A stretch of 64,000 nt of DNA, from contig NZ_JADPRZ010000008.1 of assembly GCF_017347095.1 (NCBI RefSeq), forward strand, positions 54,903 through 118,902. Reading direction: 5' to 3'. Position 1 is the first letter of the stretch. Each line of letters starts with the position of its first letter. The position numbers were made by a program, and so were the translations under genes. Positions 36,985 to 45,787 of the stretch are shown piece by piece. The DNA is from Sporosarcina sp. E16_8. Lineage in GTDB: Bacteria > Bacillota > Bacilli > Bacillales_A > Planococcaceae. The notes under the pieces are model-generated. The model was not told the DNA's origin, searched no databases, and saw only the letters and a program-made list of their open reading frames with translations.

Positions 36985-37142
36985 GATATGTCGAAGCTAA
37001 GAATTCCATTGAATTCGCTGCGGCGCAAGGGGATGCCTCTCGCCCTAAGCCAAGCAGCTTCGACGCCAGTCTTAGGGCTTCGGCTGCCCCATGTAAGGCG
37101 CATTCGCTTTGTTAATGTAGTTATTCATTTGTTCAACATATT
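36985..37142 (-). mobile_element. Repeat family A, copy A4 (long form, 158 bp)
   Basis: Reverse orientation: minus-strand start ATATGTTGAACAAATGAAT and GCCTTACATGGGGCAGCCGA, end GCAGCGAATTCAATGG..TTCGACATATC. A self-complementary insert (CCCTAAG..CTTAGGG) makes it longer than A2. It lies directly upstream of the speD promoter. Confidence 0.68.
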
Positions 37143-37743
37143 CAGGTAAATAAAGTAGTAGGTATTCACTAGGACTGCATAAGTGTTGCAGTAGAAAAAA
37201 GTGGTGCTGCTTTGAGAATTGATTAATTACTTGCGAAAAAATGCCCCTAATTAGTAGCAAGGAAACGACGACTAAATCAGTTACCTATACCATTAAAAGG
37301 AGCTTAATGAAAAGTGTAAACTAAAGTTTAATCTTTCGTCAATAGTTTTTAAATTTAGTGTTTGTGGACTGTGAAAAAAAGGGGATAAAAAATAGGTCGA
37401 AAATATGTGAAGAAAAATGGGTGGTTACTATTTCCGTTATAATTTCACTCGTAAATAGTTACTTATTAGTAAAATTAAATCTTGGGCCATAGGGTGATTC
37501 CAAAACGTGAGGAGATTGTTTACTTGGGAAACTAATGTGGATGATTATTTCTCCAGGGTATTTTTTGTATCGAGAGTTAGCTTATTTTAAAGAAGAATTG
37601 GAGTTAGATAATTTCTCTGTTACGTAAAAAGGCGGGATATTTTCTTTTTTGTTTTCAGAAAAATACGACATATTGATAAGGTGTATCCATTCCGTTTTTA
37701 GTACATACGCTAATGAGTGAGTATGAAACGGAGGGAATATAAC
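37143..37743. other. Intergenic, ~600 bp
   Basis: AT-rich, with no frame that combines length and a good ribosome-binding site. A 30-codon ATG frame (37535-37627) has no site. I see no repeat-family copy here. Confidence 0.4.
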
Positions 37744-37881
37744 TTGATAGATATTGTGAATTTACAGGCGAATGTTGAGGATCATAGAAGACAAATAAAA
37801 CCTAAGAGAATGACAAGCGGAGAGAAACGAGTTCTTTCACTGCAAAAAGAGGACAGACGACTTAATGGGCAAAAGCCCTGA
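37744..37881 (+). CDS. Small basic protein, 45 aa, unknown
   Basis: TTG start 8 bp behind CGGAGGG (37729-37735). The product is Arg/Lys-rich (VEDHRRQIKPKRMTSGEKRV and LQKEDRRLNGQKP) without cysteines or membrane segment. Its last codons form part of the following terminator stem. Not a family I recognise; it could be a regulatory or RNA-binding peptide, but nothing in the sequence decides this. Confidence 0.5.
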   Translation: MIDIVNLQANVEDHRRQIKPKRMTSGEKRVLSLQKEDRRLNGQKP

Positions 37882-37893
37882 CAGTCGTTTTTT
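37857..37893 (+). terminator. Terminator overlapping the end of the 45-aa gene
   Basis: ACGACT/AGTCGT outer stem with GGGC/GCCC inside, then TTTTTT. Confidence 0.8.
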
Positions 37894-37933
37894 ATTGACT
37901 ATTATTAAAGGAAGCATGCCTTAGTATAGTTGA

Positions 37934-37971
37934 GAATCAGTTCTTTTGATGTGCTTTTTAAGAACAGATTC
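37934..37971. repeat. Inverted repeat, 12 bp arms
   Basis: GAATCAGTTCTT and AAGAACAGATTC pair at 11 of 12 positions over a 14-nt loop; no T-run. Possible operator or leader hairpin of the SEC-C gene. Confidence 0.4.
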
Positions 37972-38122
37972 TTATCTGGGAATGATTTCTGAAAAAATAC
38001 CGTAAATACTCACGCTATAGACGGGTAAACCAAACTGGCAAACTAGAAATGAACACTTATTATTTTTGTATAGACATGTTAGACTTAAATGTATTCTTAT
38101 TTAATTAAAAGGACGTGTTTGT

Positions 38123-39112
38123 ATGGTTGGACGTAATGATCCATGTCTCTGTGGCAGTGGAAAAAAGTATAAAAAATGTTGTGAATCAAAAGCGACATTT
38201 TCAATAGAAGAAGTGCAATCGGAAGAGCTAGAAAGAATTTTGCAAGTTTTTTATGAAGAGTATCCAAAGAAACGCGACTTAAATGAATTCTTGAGCTTAG
38301 TAAAAAAATGGAGCGAGCCGCTCAATAAGTATTTAGTTGATGAAATGATTGAAGCGATTGTCATGGATGAATTCTTTTTCCATCATAAACCGGACATTTG
38401 GAAGAACTATATGGAAAAACAACGGAAAAACATTATCCGTCCATCTGTAGTGAATGTCTTAGAAACATGGTCTGATCCACGTGTCTTCATTGGCGAAGTA
38501 GTAGCTGTGGACGCTACTAATATGTCGGTTAAAAACATTTTGGAGGATGAAACGATACTATTACGACGTGAAAGCGAAAAGCCTGTCCCAGTTGGCGTCC
38601 ATGTGTATTGCTTCATTTTACCAGACGGCTCATCGAAAGATAATCACTATTTGGCGGTTTCAAGCTTGATTTTCTTCCCAACTGATCATACAAAAGCATT
38701 CGTGCAATTTGCGAAGCAATTTGAATCACAAAAAGAACAAACTGTTTCTGTATTTTTAAAAGAAAATGGAATTGCATTTTGGAAACTACTTGGTGAGGAT
38801 GGTTATGACGGCGGGGAATTTACCAACTTTGAATCGGGTGTACTCCAAAAGGCAATCGAGTTTTTAGAGAAAAATGACCGAGAATCTGATAAGCTAATAG
38901 AAATAATAGAAGATTATTTGGTAGAGCAGCAGCCGAATGCACGAAAAGAAGTTGCTATTGCGGCTGGAGCGATTCGATTTGGCCAAGAAAACGCCTTATT
39001 TGAACCACTTCTGATAACTGTAAAAGAGATTGCCGAATGGTTTGAAGTCTCTACCTCTTCATTGAATAAATATTATAATGATTTAAATGTGTATTATATT
39101 AGCAAGGACTGA
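38123..39112 (+). CDS. SEC-C motif protein with C-terminal HTH-like region
   Basis: 329 residues. The N-terminus VGRNDPCLCGSGKKYKKCC is a canonical SEC-C zinc motif (CxCxGxGxxYKxCC) of the type found at the end of SecA. The centre is acidic and helical. The last ~40 residues (VKEIAEWFEVSTSSLNKYYND) resemble a helix-turn-helix. Free-standing SEC-C proteins may contact ribosome or secretion components; the role is unproven. AAAAGGACG precedes the ATG. Confidence 0.8.
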   Translation: MVGRNDPCLCGSGKKYKKCCESKATFSIEEVQSEELERILQVFYEEYPKKRDLNEFLSLVKKWSEPLNKYLVDEMIEAIVMDEFFFHHKPDIWKNYMEKQRKNIIRPSVVNVLETWSDPRVFIGEVVAVDATNMSVKNILEDETILLRRESEKPVPVGVHVYCFILPDGSSKDNHYLAVSSLIFFPTDHTKAFVQFAKQFESQKEQTVSVFLKENGIAFWKLLGEDGYDGGEFTNFESGVLQKAIEFLEKNDRESDKLIEIIEDYLVEQQPNARKEVAIAAGAIRFGQENALFEPLLITVKEIAEWFEVSTSSLNKYYNDLNVYYISKD

Positions 39113-39130
39113 TCCATATTTATAGTAAAG

Positions 39131-39164
39131 AACATCTCACTCATTGGAATGGGATGTTTTTTGT
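39131..39164 (+). terminator. Terminator of the SEC-C gene
   Basis: AACATC/GATGTT with an inner CATT/AATG, followed by a six-T run. Confidence 0.75.
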
Positions 39165-39252
39165 TTGTCAATAGTAGACGAATTTTGAGATAACTCCGAT
39201 AATTGCTGATATACTAAAATAAACTCTTTCAAAAAATCATTGGGGGGCTTGC

Positions 39253-40194
39253 ATGATGCATGAGAAAGATTTTATTCAACTAAACGACAGAATCTACTTA
39301 ATAGATGGATTTGATTTGGGTGTACCTGAACGGACGGGAACCTATGTTTTTAATGAAGAAGAATTGACACTTGTAGATACTGGTCCAAGTCCGTCGATTA
39401 AGTATGTGAAACAGGGATTAGAAGCGTTGGGATTCTCGCTAGACCAAGTGAAGTATATCATTGTGACGCATATCCACTTGGATCACTCCGGAGGGGCTGG
39501 ATTACTCATTCAAGAATGCCCGAATGCTACCGTTGTTGTACATCCGAGAGGGGCAAGGCACTTGGCTGAACCAGAAAGATTGGTTGCCGGAGCCAAGGGA
39601 GTCTATGGGGAAAGGTTTTCTGAACTGTTTGATCCAATTATTGCCATCCCTCAAGAGCGCTTGCTCGTTAAAAATGAAGGAGCTACCTTGAAAATCAGCC
39701 CGACATGTACACTAAGGTTTTTGGATACCCCAGGACATGCGAAACATCACTTTAGTATATATGATCCGGTCAGTAATGGCATGTTTACCGGAGATACAGT
39801 CGGAATTCGCTACGAGCAATTGATTCGCGATGGTGTCGATTTGTTTCTACCTTCTACTTCACCAAACCAATTTGATCCAGAGGCGATGCAGCGGGCCATT
39901 AACCGTATGCTTCGGATGCATCTCGATTGTATTTACTTTGGACATTTTGGCATGACCACCAACCCAAACAAAGCCCTTCGACAAGTATCCGAGTGGCTTG
40001 ATGTTTTCGTAGAGGAGGCGGAAGCTGTCGTTGCCGAGCAAAAAGGTCATGAAGTACTTGCGCAACGACTTTTTGACCGAGTAAGGGGATACCTTAGGGA
40101 GATGGAAGTTCCTGATGACCATGAGGTGTATGGTTTAATTGAAGTAGATTTGCATGTCAGCTCAATGGGAATGCTTGACTATTTTCGAAGATGA
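39253..40194 (+). CDS. MBL-fold metallo-hydrolase
   Basis: 313 residues. THIHLDHSGG is the metallo-beta-lactamase HxHxDH metal motif. VVHPRGARHL, LDTPGHAKHHFSIYD, MFTGDTVG and YFGHFG supply the remaining ligands. A hydrolase of unknown substrate; glyoxalase II, lactonase and RNase families all share this core, but none of their specific extensions is visible. Start ATG ATG behind GGGGGG. Confidence 0.9.
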   Translation: MMHEKDFIQLNDRIYLIDGFDLGVPERTGTYVFNEEELTLVDTGPSPSIKYVKQGLEALGFSLDQVKYIIVTHIHLDHSGGAGLLIQECPNATVVVHPRGARHLAEPERLVAGAKGVYGERFSELFDPIIAIPQERLLVKNEGATLKISPTCTLRFLDTPGHAKHHFSIYDPVSNGMFTGDTVGIRYEQLIRDGVDLFLPSTSPNQFDPEAMQRAINRMLRMHLDCIYFGHFGMTTNPNKALRQVSEWLDVFVEEAEAVVAEQKGHEVLAQRLFDRVRGYLREMEVPDDHEVYGLIEVDLHVSSMGMLDYFRR

Positions 40195-40250
40195 ATACAT
40201 AGAACTTTCTAGTAATTACATTAGCACTGTTTTGGAGAGGGATAGACTAT

Positions 40251-40718
40251 ATGAAACTACGTTTTTATAATCCGGAATTTGATAAGCTTATTGAAAAATA
40301 TACATTAACCGACGAGCAGCTACGATTTACTGGAACGCCTAAAGATGCTATTGACCTTTCGAATGCTGAACAGAATCGATATTCGATTTTAGCATTAAAA
40401 AACGAGCAACTGGTAACGTTCTTTAGCCTACATAGGGGGGAAGGGGTTAAGCCTTTTTCTCCTAATGACAACGCTATATTAATTAGAAGTTTTTCAACTG
40501 ATTTCCATCAGCAAGGCAAAGGCTATGGGAAGAATGCATTGATGCTTACACCGGGATTTATTAGAAGCTATTTTAGTGGTATTGATGAAATCGTACTTGC
40601 TGTAAATGTTAAAAATGAGATTGCCCAAGCTTTGTATAAAAACTGTGGCTATATTGATAAAGGCGTTCGAGAGATGGGTAGGAGTGGTGAACTCATTGTG
40701 ATGAGTTACCACTTGTAG
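40251..40718 (+). CDS. GNAT-family N-acetyltransferase
   Basis: 155 residues with the acetyl-CoA loop FHQQGKGYGKNAL (the Q-x-x-G-x-G/A motif) and the C-terminal VKNEIAQALYKNCGYIDKGVREM. It transfers an acetyl group to an unknown amine. GGAGAGGG precedes the start. It lies 20 bp before cutC and could be in the same transcript. Confidence 0.9.
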   Translation: MKLRFYNPEFDKLIEKYTLTDEQLRFTGTPKDAIDLSNAEQNRYSILALKNEQLVTFFSLHRGEGVKPFSPNDNAILIRSFSTDFHQQGKGYGKNALMLTPGFIRSYFSGIDEIVLAVNVKNEIAQALYKNCGYIDKGVREMGRSGELIVMSYHL

Positions 40719-40738
40719 GAATAGGAGGAGTAATCAAT

Positions 40739-41428
40739 ATGATGTTAGAAATTATTGCTACAAGTTTGGCAGATGCAATTGCCGCAGAACATAGTGGTGC
40801 CGATCGATTGGAACTTTGCGTAGCTTTGTCTGAAGGTGGGCTAACGCCAAGTTTGGGACTGGTGGAAGCAGTGGTTGCAGGTGTCAATATTCCAGTGCAT
40901 GTAATCATTCGTCCGCATAACCGAACTTTTCACTATGATGACAATGATTTAGCTGTAATGATAGCCGATATTCGCCATATTAAACGTGCAGGAGCTGCGG
41001 GAGTCGTTATTGGAGTACTAACTGAGGAACGCAAAGTGAATACGGGAGCCTTATCACGTTTGTTAGAGGAAGCTGGGGAGATGAAAGTCACTTTCCACCG
41101 TGCATTTGATGAAATAGAAGATCAGTTGGAAGCGTTAGAAGTTATTGCTCGTTACCCACAGATTCAGCGGATTTTGACTTCGGGAGGACAAGCGCCAGCG
41201 CCAGAAGCTGCTGAACAACTTAAAAGGTTGGTGGACAAGTCTAAAAATACGTCTGTACAAATTTTAGCGGGGAATGGGATGAACCCTGAAAAACTGTCTG
41301 AATTGGTGTCTGCAACTGGACTAGAAGAAGTTCATTTTGGTTCGGCTGTTCGTGTAAATCGAAGTTTCATGTATCCGATTGATCCAGCTGTTATTACTGC
41401 GATAAAAAGCGAGCTAGCGGATAGTTAG
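40739..41428 (+). CDS. cutC: CutC family protein (copper homeostasis)
   Basis: 229 residues, a TIM-barrel. GADRLELCVALSEGGLTPS, HVIIRPHNRTFHYDD and the signatures KVTFHRAFDEI, RILTSGG and VHFGSAVR identify CutC. It has been linked to copper tolerance in E. coli, although the exact activity remains debated. AGGAGGAGT precedes the ATG. Confidence 0.93.
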   Translation: MMLEIIATSLADAIAAEHSGADRLELCVALSEGGLTPSLGLVEAVVAGVNIPVHVIIRPHNRTFHYDDNDLAVMIADIRHIKRAGAAGVVIGVLTEERKVNTGALSRLLEEAGEMKVTFHRAFDEIEDQLEALEVIARYPQIQRILTSGGQAPAPEAAEQLKRLVDKSKNTSVQILAGNGMNPEKLSELVSATGLEEVHFGSAVRVNRSFMYPIDPAVITAIKSELADS

Positions 41429-41494
41429 TTTTTGAAAAAACATAAAATTGTGCCTATAAACATCGGAATTACGGCAATTGAATAAAGGACAAGT

Positions 41495-41528
41495 AATCAG
41501 CCATTTTACGCTTATGACTGATTTTTTT
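41495..41528 (+). terminator. Terminator after cutC
   Basis: AATCAGCCAT pairs with ATGACTGATT (one mismatch) followed by a T-run. Confidence 0.8.
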
Positions 41529-41652
41529 GTTTTGCCAAAAACTGTTGTGATTCCACTATCACTCTGCATACTTTAGTGTGTAGGGGGAGTTTTTGAATTA
41601 AACCTGTGCTATCAGAGAATCAATTATCAACCGAGTCTCACGCAGTTATTTA

Positions 41653-41682
41653 TTGACAAGAAAATACTAAGTTCTGTAAGAT
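41653..41682 (+). promoter_or_regulatory. glmS promoter
   Basis: TTGACA (41653-41658) and TAAGAT (41677-41682), 18 bp apart, about 95 bp upstream of the ribozyme cleavage site. Confidence 0.65.
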
Positions 41683-41782
41683 AATAAAGTTGATTCATAG
41701 CTACTAGTAATAGATAGGCTATTGGTCACCGCGTGAATAGGAGTGAAAACCACGCGTTAAACGTAAATCGGAAAACAGTTAA

Positions 41783-41988
41783 AGCGCCAGTGCTGAAGAA
41801 ATCGGACGTTACTAATTTTCAGCAGACGAGGTGGAGGAGTATCGAATTTTCGGCGGAAGCCTCCCGATCGCAATTGCCCGGTTGTAATTTTGCTAGTAAA
41901 TCATTTGAGCAATCAAATGGACAAAGGAGCAAAAAGGCAAATAGTTCAAGTGATATGCAAGTACACTTCGCTAATTCAGCTGAGGTGT
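41783..41988 (+). ncRNA. glmS ribozyme-riboswitch
   Basis: Self-cleaving leader that senses glucosamine-6-phosphate. Cleavage is expected between A41783 and G41784, ahead of GCGCCAG. The conserved core is visible in order: GACGAGGTGGAGG, ATCGAATTTTCGGCGGAAGC, CTCCCG, AATGGACAAAGGAGCAAAA and the P3/P4 hairpins near GTACACTTCG. In the family, GlcN6P acts as the catalytic cofactor and cleavage triggers mRNA decay. It lies about 40 bp upstream of glmS. Confidence 0.95.
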
Positions 41989-42029
41989 AGTTAAGTGTTG
42001 CTTATTTTGCAGACATCGGAGGAATAAAT

Positions 42030-43832
42030 ATGTGCGGAATAGTAGGATATATTGGTGAGTTAGACGCTAAAGAAATTCTGGTAAAGGGACTTGAAAAATT
42101 AGAATATCGTGGTTATGATTCAGCAGGAATCGCCCTTGGTAATGAAGTTGGTCTTACTGTTGTGAAAGAAAAAGGACGTGTTGCGGACCTACGTTCAGCA
42201 GTGGATTGGACTATCCACTCAACTACTGGAATTGGTCATACGCGCTGGGCCACACATGGAGTACCGAACCAAACGAATGCGCATCCTCATCAGAGTACAT
42301 CCAATCGTTTTTCACTTGTGCATAATGGCGTTATTGAGAATTATCAACAACTACAAAAAGAGCATTTACATGATGTTCAAATGAATTCTGATACGGATAC
42401 AGAAGTTATCGTACAGCTTGTTGAAAAATTCACAAAAGGCGGCATGAAAACTGAAATAGCATTCCGTCATACTTTATCTCTGCTTCAAGGATCTTATGCG
42501 ATTGCTATGTTAGATGCAGATGAAACAGACGTAATCTTCATCGCAAAAAATAAAAGTCCACTTCTCGTAGGAATTGGCGAACATTTCAATGTCGTTGCAT
42601 CTGATGCTATGGCAATGCTGCAAGTCACCGATCAATATGTCGAATTACATGATAAAGAAGTTGTCATTCTCCGCAAGGAAGCAATTGAAATTAGTACATT
42701 GGATGGCGTAATTATTGAACGTACACCCTATACGGCTGAGCTAGATATGAGCGATATTGAGAAGGGCACATATCCTCACTTTATGTTAAAAGAAATTGAG
42801 GAACAGTCGGGTGTTGTTCGTAAAATTATTCAAAAGTATGAAGATGAGCATGGCGAGCTAACGATAGACACTGATGTCTTAACTGCTATAAATGAAGCAG
42901 ACCGTCTTTACATTATTGCAGCAGGAACAAGTTATCACGCCGGTCTAATCGGTAAGCATTATTTTGAAAAAATCGCAGGTATCCCAGTAGAAGTGCATAT
43001 CTCAAGCGAATTCGGTTATAATATGCCGCTTTTATCAGATAAACCGTTATTCATTTTCATTACACAATCGGGTGAGACTGCTGACAGCCGCCAAGTATTG
43101 GTGAAAATAAAAGCGTTAGGCTATCCAAGCGTTACGATAACAAATTCCCCAGGTTCTACACTTTCTCGTGAAGCAGACCACACGTTACTGTTACATGCGG
43201 GTCCAGAAATTGCCGTAGCTTCGACAAAAGCTTACACAGCGCAAGTAGCAGTTCTTGCCATCGTTGCCTATGTTGCAGCGAAAGAACGAGGGGAAACAGT
43301 TGTTATTGACTTGAAGAGGGAGCTTGCCATTGCGGCAAATGCTATTCAAACTCTTGTTGATTCAAAAGCAGAAATGAAGCAAATCGCTCATGAATTCTTA
43401 GCAGTCTCGCGGAATGCTTTCCTCATCGGGCGTAACCTTGACTATTATGTTAGCTTAGAAGGCGCACTTAAAGTAAAAGAAATCTCTTACATTCAAGCAG
43501 AAGGCTTTGCCGGCGGGGAACTAAAACACGGTACGATAGCATTGATTGAAGAAGGAACACCTGTCTTTGCACTTGTTACACAAAAAACTGTGAGTTTAAA
43601 TATTCGTGGAAATGTAAAAGAAGTCGTCGCAAGAGGAGCCAACCCTTGCATTATTTCAATGGAGGGATTGGAAGAAGAGGGTGATTGTTTAGTCTTGCCA
43701 AAAGTGCATGCATTACTCACCCCGCTTGCAGCTGTGATTCCAATGCAGTTAATCAGCTATTATGCCGCTCTTTACAGAGGCTGTGATGTTGACAAGCCAC
43801 GCAATCTAGCAAAATCAGTTACGGTTGAATAA
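42030..43832 (+). CDS. glmS: Glutamine-fructose-6-phosphate aminotransferase
   Basis: 600 residues. The N-terminal glutaminase starts MCGIVGYIG with the catalytic Cys2 and has the conserved [18 protein letters not shown] and HNGVIENYQ. Two SIS domains follow ([48 protein letters not shown]). It makes glucosamine-6-phosphate, the precursor of peptidoglycan. Regulated by the upstream ribozyme. TCGGAGG precedes the ATG. Full length. Confidence 0.98.
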   Translation: MCGIVGYIGELDAKEILVKGLEKLEYRGYDSAGIALGNEVGLTVVKEKGRVADLRSAVDWTIHSTTGIGHTRWATHGVPNQTNAHPHQSTSNRFSLVHNGVIENYQQLQKEHLHDVQMNSDTDTEVIVQLVEKFTKGGMKTEIAFRHTLSLLQGSYAIAMLDADETDVIFIAKNKSPLLVGIGEHFNVVASDAMAMLQVTDQYVELHDKEVVILRKEAIEISTLDGVIIERTPYTAELDMSDIEKGTYPHFMLKEIEEQSGVVRKIIQKYEDEHGELTIDTDVLTAINEADRLYIIAAGTSYHAGLIGKHYFEKIAGIPVEVHISSEFGYNMPLLSDKPLFIFITQSGETADSRQVLVKIKALGYPSVTITNSPGSTLSREADHTLLLHAGPEIAVASTKAYTAQVAVLAIVAYVAAKERGETVVIDLKRELAIAANAIQTLVDSKAEMKQIAHEFLAVSRNAFLIGRNLDYYVSLEGALKVKEISYIQAEGFAGGELKHGTIALIEEGTPVFALVTQKTVSLNIRGNVKEVVARGANPCIISMEGLEEEGDCLVLPKVHALLTPLAAVIPMQLISYYAALYRGCDVDKPRNLAKSVTVE

Positions 43833-44007
43833 CGGAATTAACTAATGAAATCAATTGTTGTGAAGAGATAATAAAGATGTAAATCAAAATGGATTCACCC
43901 TATTTACCGTAAAATGTATATTTTCGAACGAACTTTATTTCAAAGCTATAGATTGTTTACATTTGAAATAGAAGTAAAGCGTTAATAAAAAAGATACAAC
44001 GTTTTAT

Positions 44008-44040
44008 CCCTTTAGATATAATTGTCTAAAGGGCTTTTTA
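44008..44040 (+). terminator. Terminator of glmS
   Basis: CCCTTTAGA (44008-44016) pairs with TCTAAAGGG (44025-44033) followed by CTTTTTAT. Confidence 0.85.
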
Positions 44041-44062
44041 TATTTAAGAGAAAAATAACATC

Positions 44063-44266
44063 TATATAGTCGGCAATTAACAAATAGAATGTTTTTCCTA
44101 CATCGCATAGTCGCTTGGTGATGGCCTTACGCAGTAAGCCTGGCAGAAAGAACACTGTCAGTCTATTGCTTCGGCTCACACTTGTCGCTCCTTCGCTAGA
44201 CTTGTTCTTTATATTGGTGAAGTATACCGCCTAGTTAATTCTAAATAAGTAGTGCCGAATATATAA
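44063..44266 (-). mobile_element. Repeat family B, copy B2 (204 bp, inverted)
   Basis: Opposite orientation to B1. On the minus strand it reads TATATTCGGCACTACTTATT, TTAGAATTAACTAGG, TCTAGCGAAGGAGCGAC, GTAAGGCCATCACCAAGCGA and ends TGCCGACTATATAGA. Its ends are imperfect inverted repeats. Confidence 0.7.
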
Positions 44267-44339
44267 CATAGAAAAATGAAATAAAGATTTTCAAACTTCA
44301 ATTAATCGTATAATATCTACTAATTTAGTAATTGAGTTA

Positions 44340-44512
44340 CGTAAAAGAATATACGGTTCTCGCTTAACGAAACTGCATAAATGTAGGGTGGGCTACATCC
44401 AAATTTACGCCTGTGGAGTGTTAAACCAACCGTGGTAGTGAGCAACTGGCGAGGCGGGGTACATAGAAGCAGGAAACCGTCTAGCGTAGAAAAACAAATA
44501 CGTTTTTCTATG
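44340..44512 (+). mobile_element. IS200/IS605-type right-end relic (omegaRNA-like)
   Basis: The stretch TACGCCTGTGGAGT, GTAGTGAGCAACTGGCGAG, GAAGCAGGAAACC and a final hairpin (TAGAAAAAC/GTTTTTCTA, 44488-44511) resembles the tnpB 3' region and right end of IS605-family elements. In those, the omegaRNA guide scaffold is encoded. No tnpA or tnpB frame remains. Recognition is from memory of such ends. Confidence 0.45.
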
Positions 44513-44532
44513 TTTTTAGTAATAGCTGAATC

Positions 44533-45165
44533 ATGTATATACCTAAGTATTTTAAAGTCACAGACGTAGATGAAATTAAAGAATTTGTTCAAGAGAATTC
44601 ATTTGGAACTATTGTTACAACAAAAAAAAGTAAACCAATTGCTAGTCATTTACCTTTGGCGTTATATAAAAAAGGAGATGATTATTATATTACTGGACAC
44701 ATGGCTTATGGGAATCCGCAGTGGAGAACATTAGATAGTTGTGATGATGTACTAGTTATGTTCCAGGGGCCTCATGCTTATATTTCTTCCTCTTGGTACG
44801 GGCATGAAAATGTTCCAACATGGAATTATCAAGCAGTGCATGTATATGGCACAGCTAGCATTCTAGATGAGGAGGAGTTAAAACAAGACCTTATCATGAT
44901 GCTACAAAAATACGAGAAACATCGTCAAAATAAGGTTCTATGGGACAAGCTTTCTCCTCAGTTAGTAGAAAAAGAACTAAAAGGGATTGTTGGATTTAAG
45001 ATTAAAGTACAAGAAATTCAAGCTGCATATAAATTAAGTCAGAATCGTAATGAGGAAGATTACCTTAACATCGTTGACAAACTGTATAAGGAAGAAGATC
45101 TGAGTTCCCAACAAATGGCGAATGTCATGAAGAAGAGAGTGAAGAATGACGGGGATTCTGATTAA
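44533..45165 (+). CDS. FMN-binding PaiB-family protein
   Basis: 210 residues. MYIPKYFKVTDVDEIKEFV, TIVTTKKSKPIASHLPLAL, GHMAYGNPQW and the signature HAYISSSWY then VPTWNYQAVHVYG identify the PaiB/FMN-binding negative regulator family. B. subtilis PaiB represses sporulation and protease genes when overproduced. The start ATG 44533 has no visible ribosome-binding site, because the region just upstream is the IS605-like relic; expression may be reduced. Confidence 0.9.
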   Translation: MYIPKYFKVTDVDEIKEFVQENSFGTIVTTKKSKPIASHLPLALYKKGDDYYITGHMAYGNPQWRTLDSCDDVLVMFQGPHAYISSSWYGHENVPTWNYQAVHVYGTASILDEEELKQDLIMMLQKYEKHRQNKVLWDKLSPQLVEKELKGIVGFKIKVQEIQAAYKLSQNRNEEDYLNIVDKLYKEEDLSSQQMANVMKKRVKNDGDSD

Positions 45166-45208
45166 TGTGTCGAGAACTCCGATAACGGTGTGAAAATGTT
45201 CTTTTACT

Positions 45209-45258
45209 AAGCGTTGAATAATGCCACTTGAAAAACAGAATGGTATTATTCAACGCTT
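45209..45258. terminator. Hairpin after the PaiB-like gene
   Basis: AAGCGTTGAATAAT(G)CCA pairs with TGGTATTATTCAACGCTT, a roughly 18-bp stem with little T-run. Confidence 0.6.
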
Positions 45259-45381
45259 ATCTAGCAAGTTCTGCAAAATACAAACAACAAACCGGAATAA
45301 TATCTTTTGGTGATATCCTCACTAATTTTTTTCAAAGTATAGCCCAATTTAATTAAGTAAAGGAGAATAATCCACTTGCGA

Positions 45382-45401
45382 ATATAAGTATATTCTTATA
45401 T
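45382..45401. promoter_or_regulatory. Candidate ArsR operator
   Basis: ATATAAG (45382-45388) and CTTATAT (45395-45401) form a dyad with a 6-bp spacer, about 25 bp upstream of the arsR start. ArsR-family repressors bind such AT-rich dyads. Confidence 0.5.
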
Positions 45402-45424
45402 GATGATTTCGGGAGGGATAGTAG

Positions 45425-45772
45425 ATGAATGAAACAGTAACTATTGATATTCAGCGAGCATCACAACTCTTAAAATTACTCGGAGATCCAACTCGTTTGA
45501 CTATGATGCGGCTACTTAAGACGCATGAATGCTGTGTGTGTGAATTTGTTGAAATCTTTAATATGAGTCAGCCGGCGATCAGCCAGCACTTGCGTAAACT
45601 TAAGGATATTAAGGTAGTGAAAGAAGAACGTAGAGGGCAATGGATATTTTTCTCGATTAACAAAAATCATGAAGATTACCCGTTTATTCAAAGCATTCTT
45701 GAACAGCTTCCCGAACAGAATGAGTCTATAGCCAGACTGGAAGCGCAAGGGCTTAGAGTTTGCTGCAAGTAG
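45425..45772 (+). CDS. arsR: ArsR-family arsenic-responsive repressor
   Basis: 115 residues, winged helix. LLKLLGDPTRLTMMRLL and MSQPAISQHLRKLKDIKVV (recognition helix) are typical. ECCVCEF (Cys36, 37, 39) contains the CVC arsenite-binding pair of classical ArsR, and the C-terminus ends in CC. It would release the operator when arsenite or antimonite binds. First gene of arsR-arsB-arsC; GGGAGGGA upstream. Confidence 0.95.
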   Translation: MNETVTIDIQRASQLLKLLGDPTRLTMMRLLKTHECCVCEFVEIFNMSQPAISQHLRKLKDIKVVKEERRGQWIFFSINKNHEDYPFIQSILEQLPEQNESIARLEAQGLRVCCK

Positions 45773-45787
45773 GAAGGGGAAAAAGCG

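Noticed and set aside
37072..37260. 62-codon minus-strand frame
   Set aside because: Runs through repeat copy A4 and has no start signal.
41733..41990. 85-codon frame before glmS
   Set aside because: Coincides with the glmS ribozyme core; conservation there is for RNA structure.
44320..44592. 90-codon minus-strand frame
   Set aside because: Antisense to the IS605-like relic and the start of the PaiB-like gene; no protein similarity recognised.
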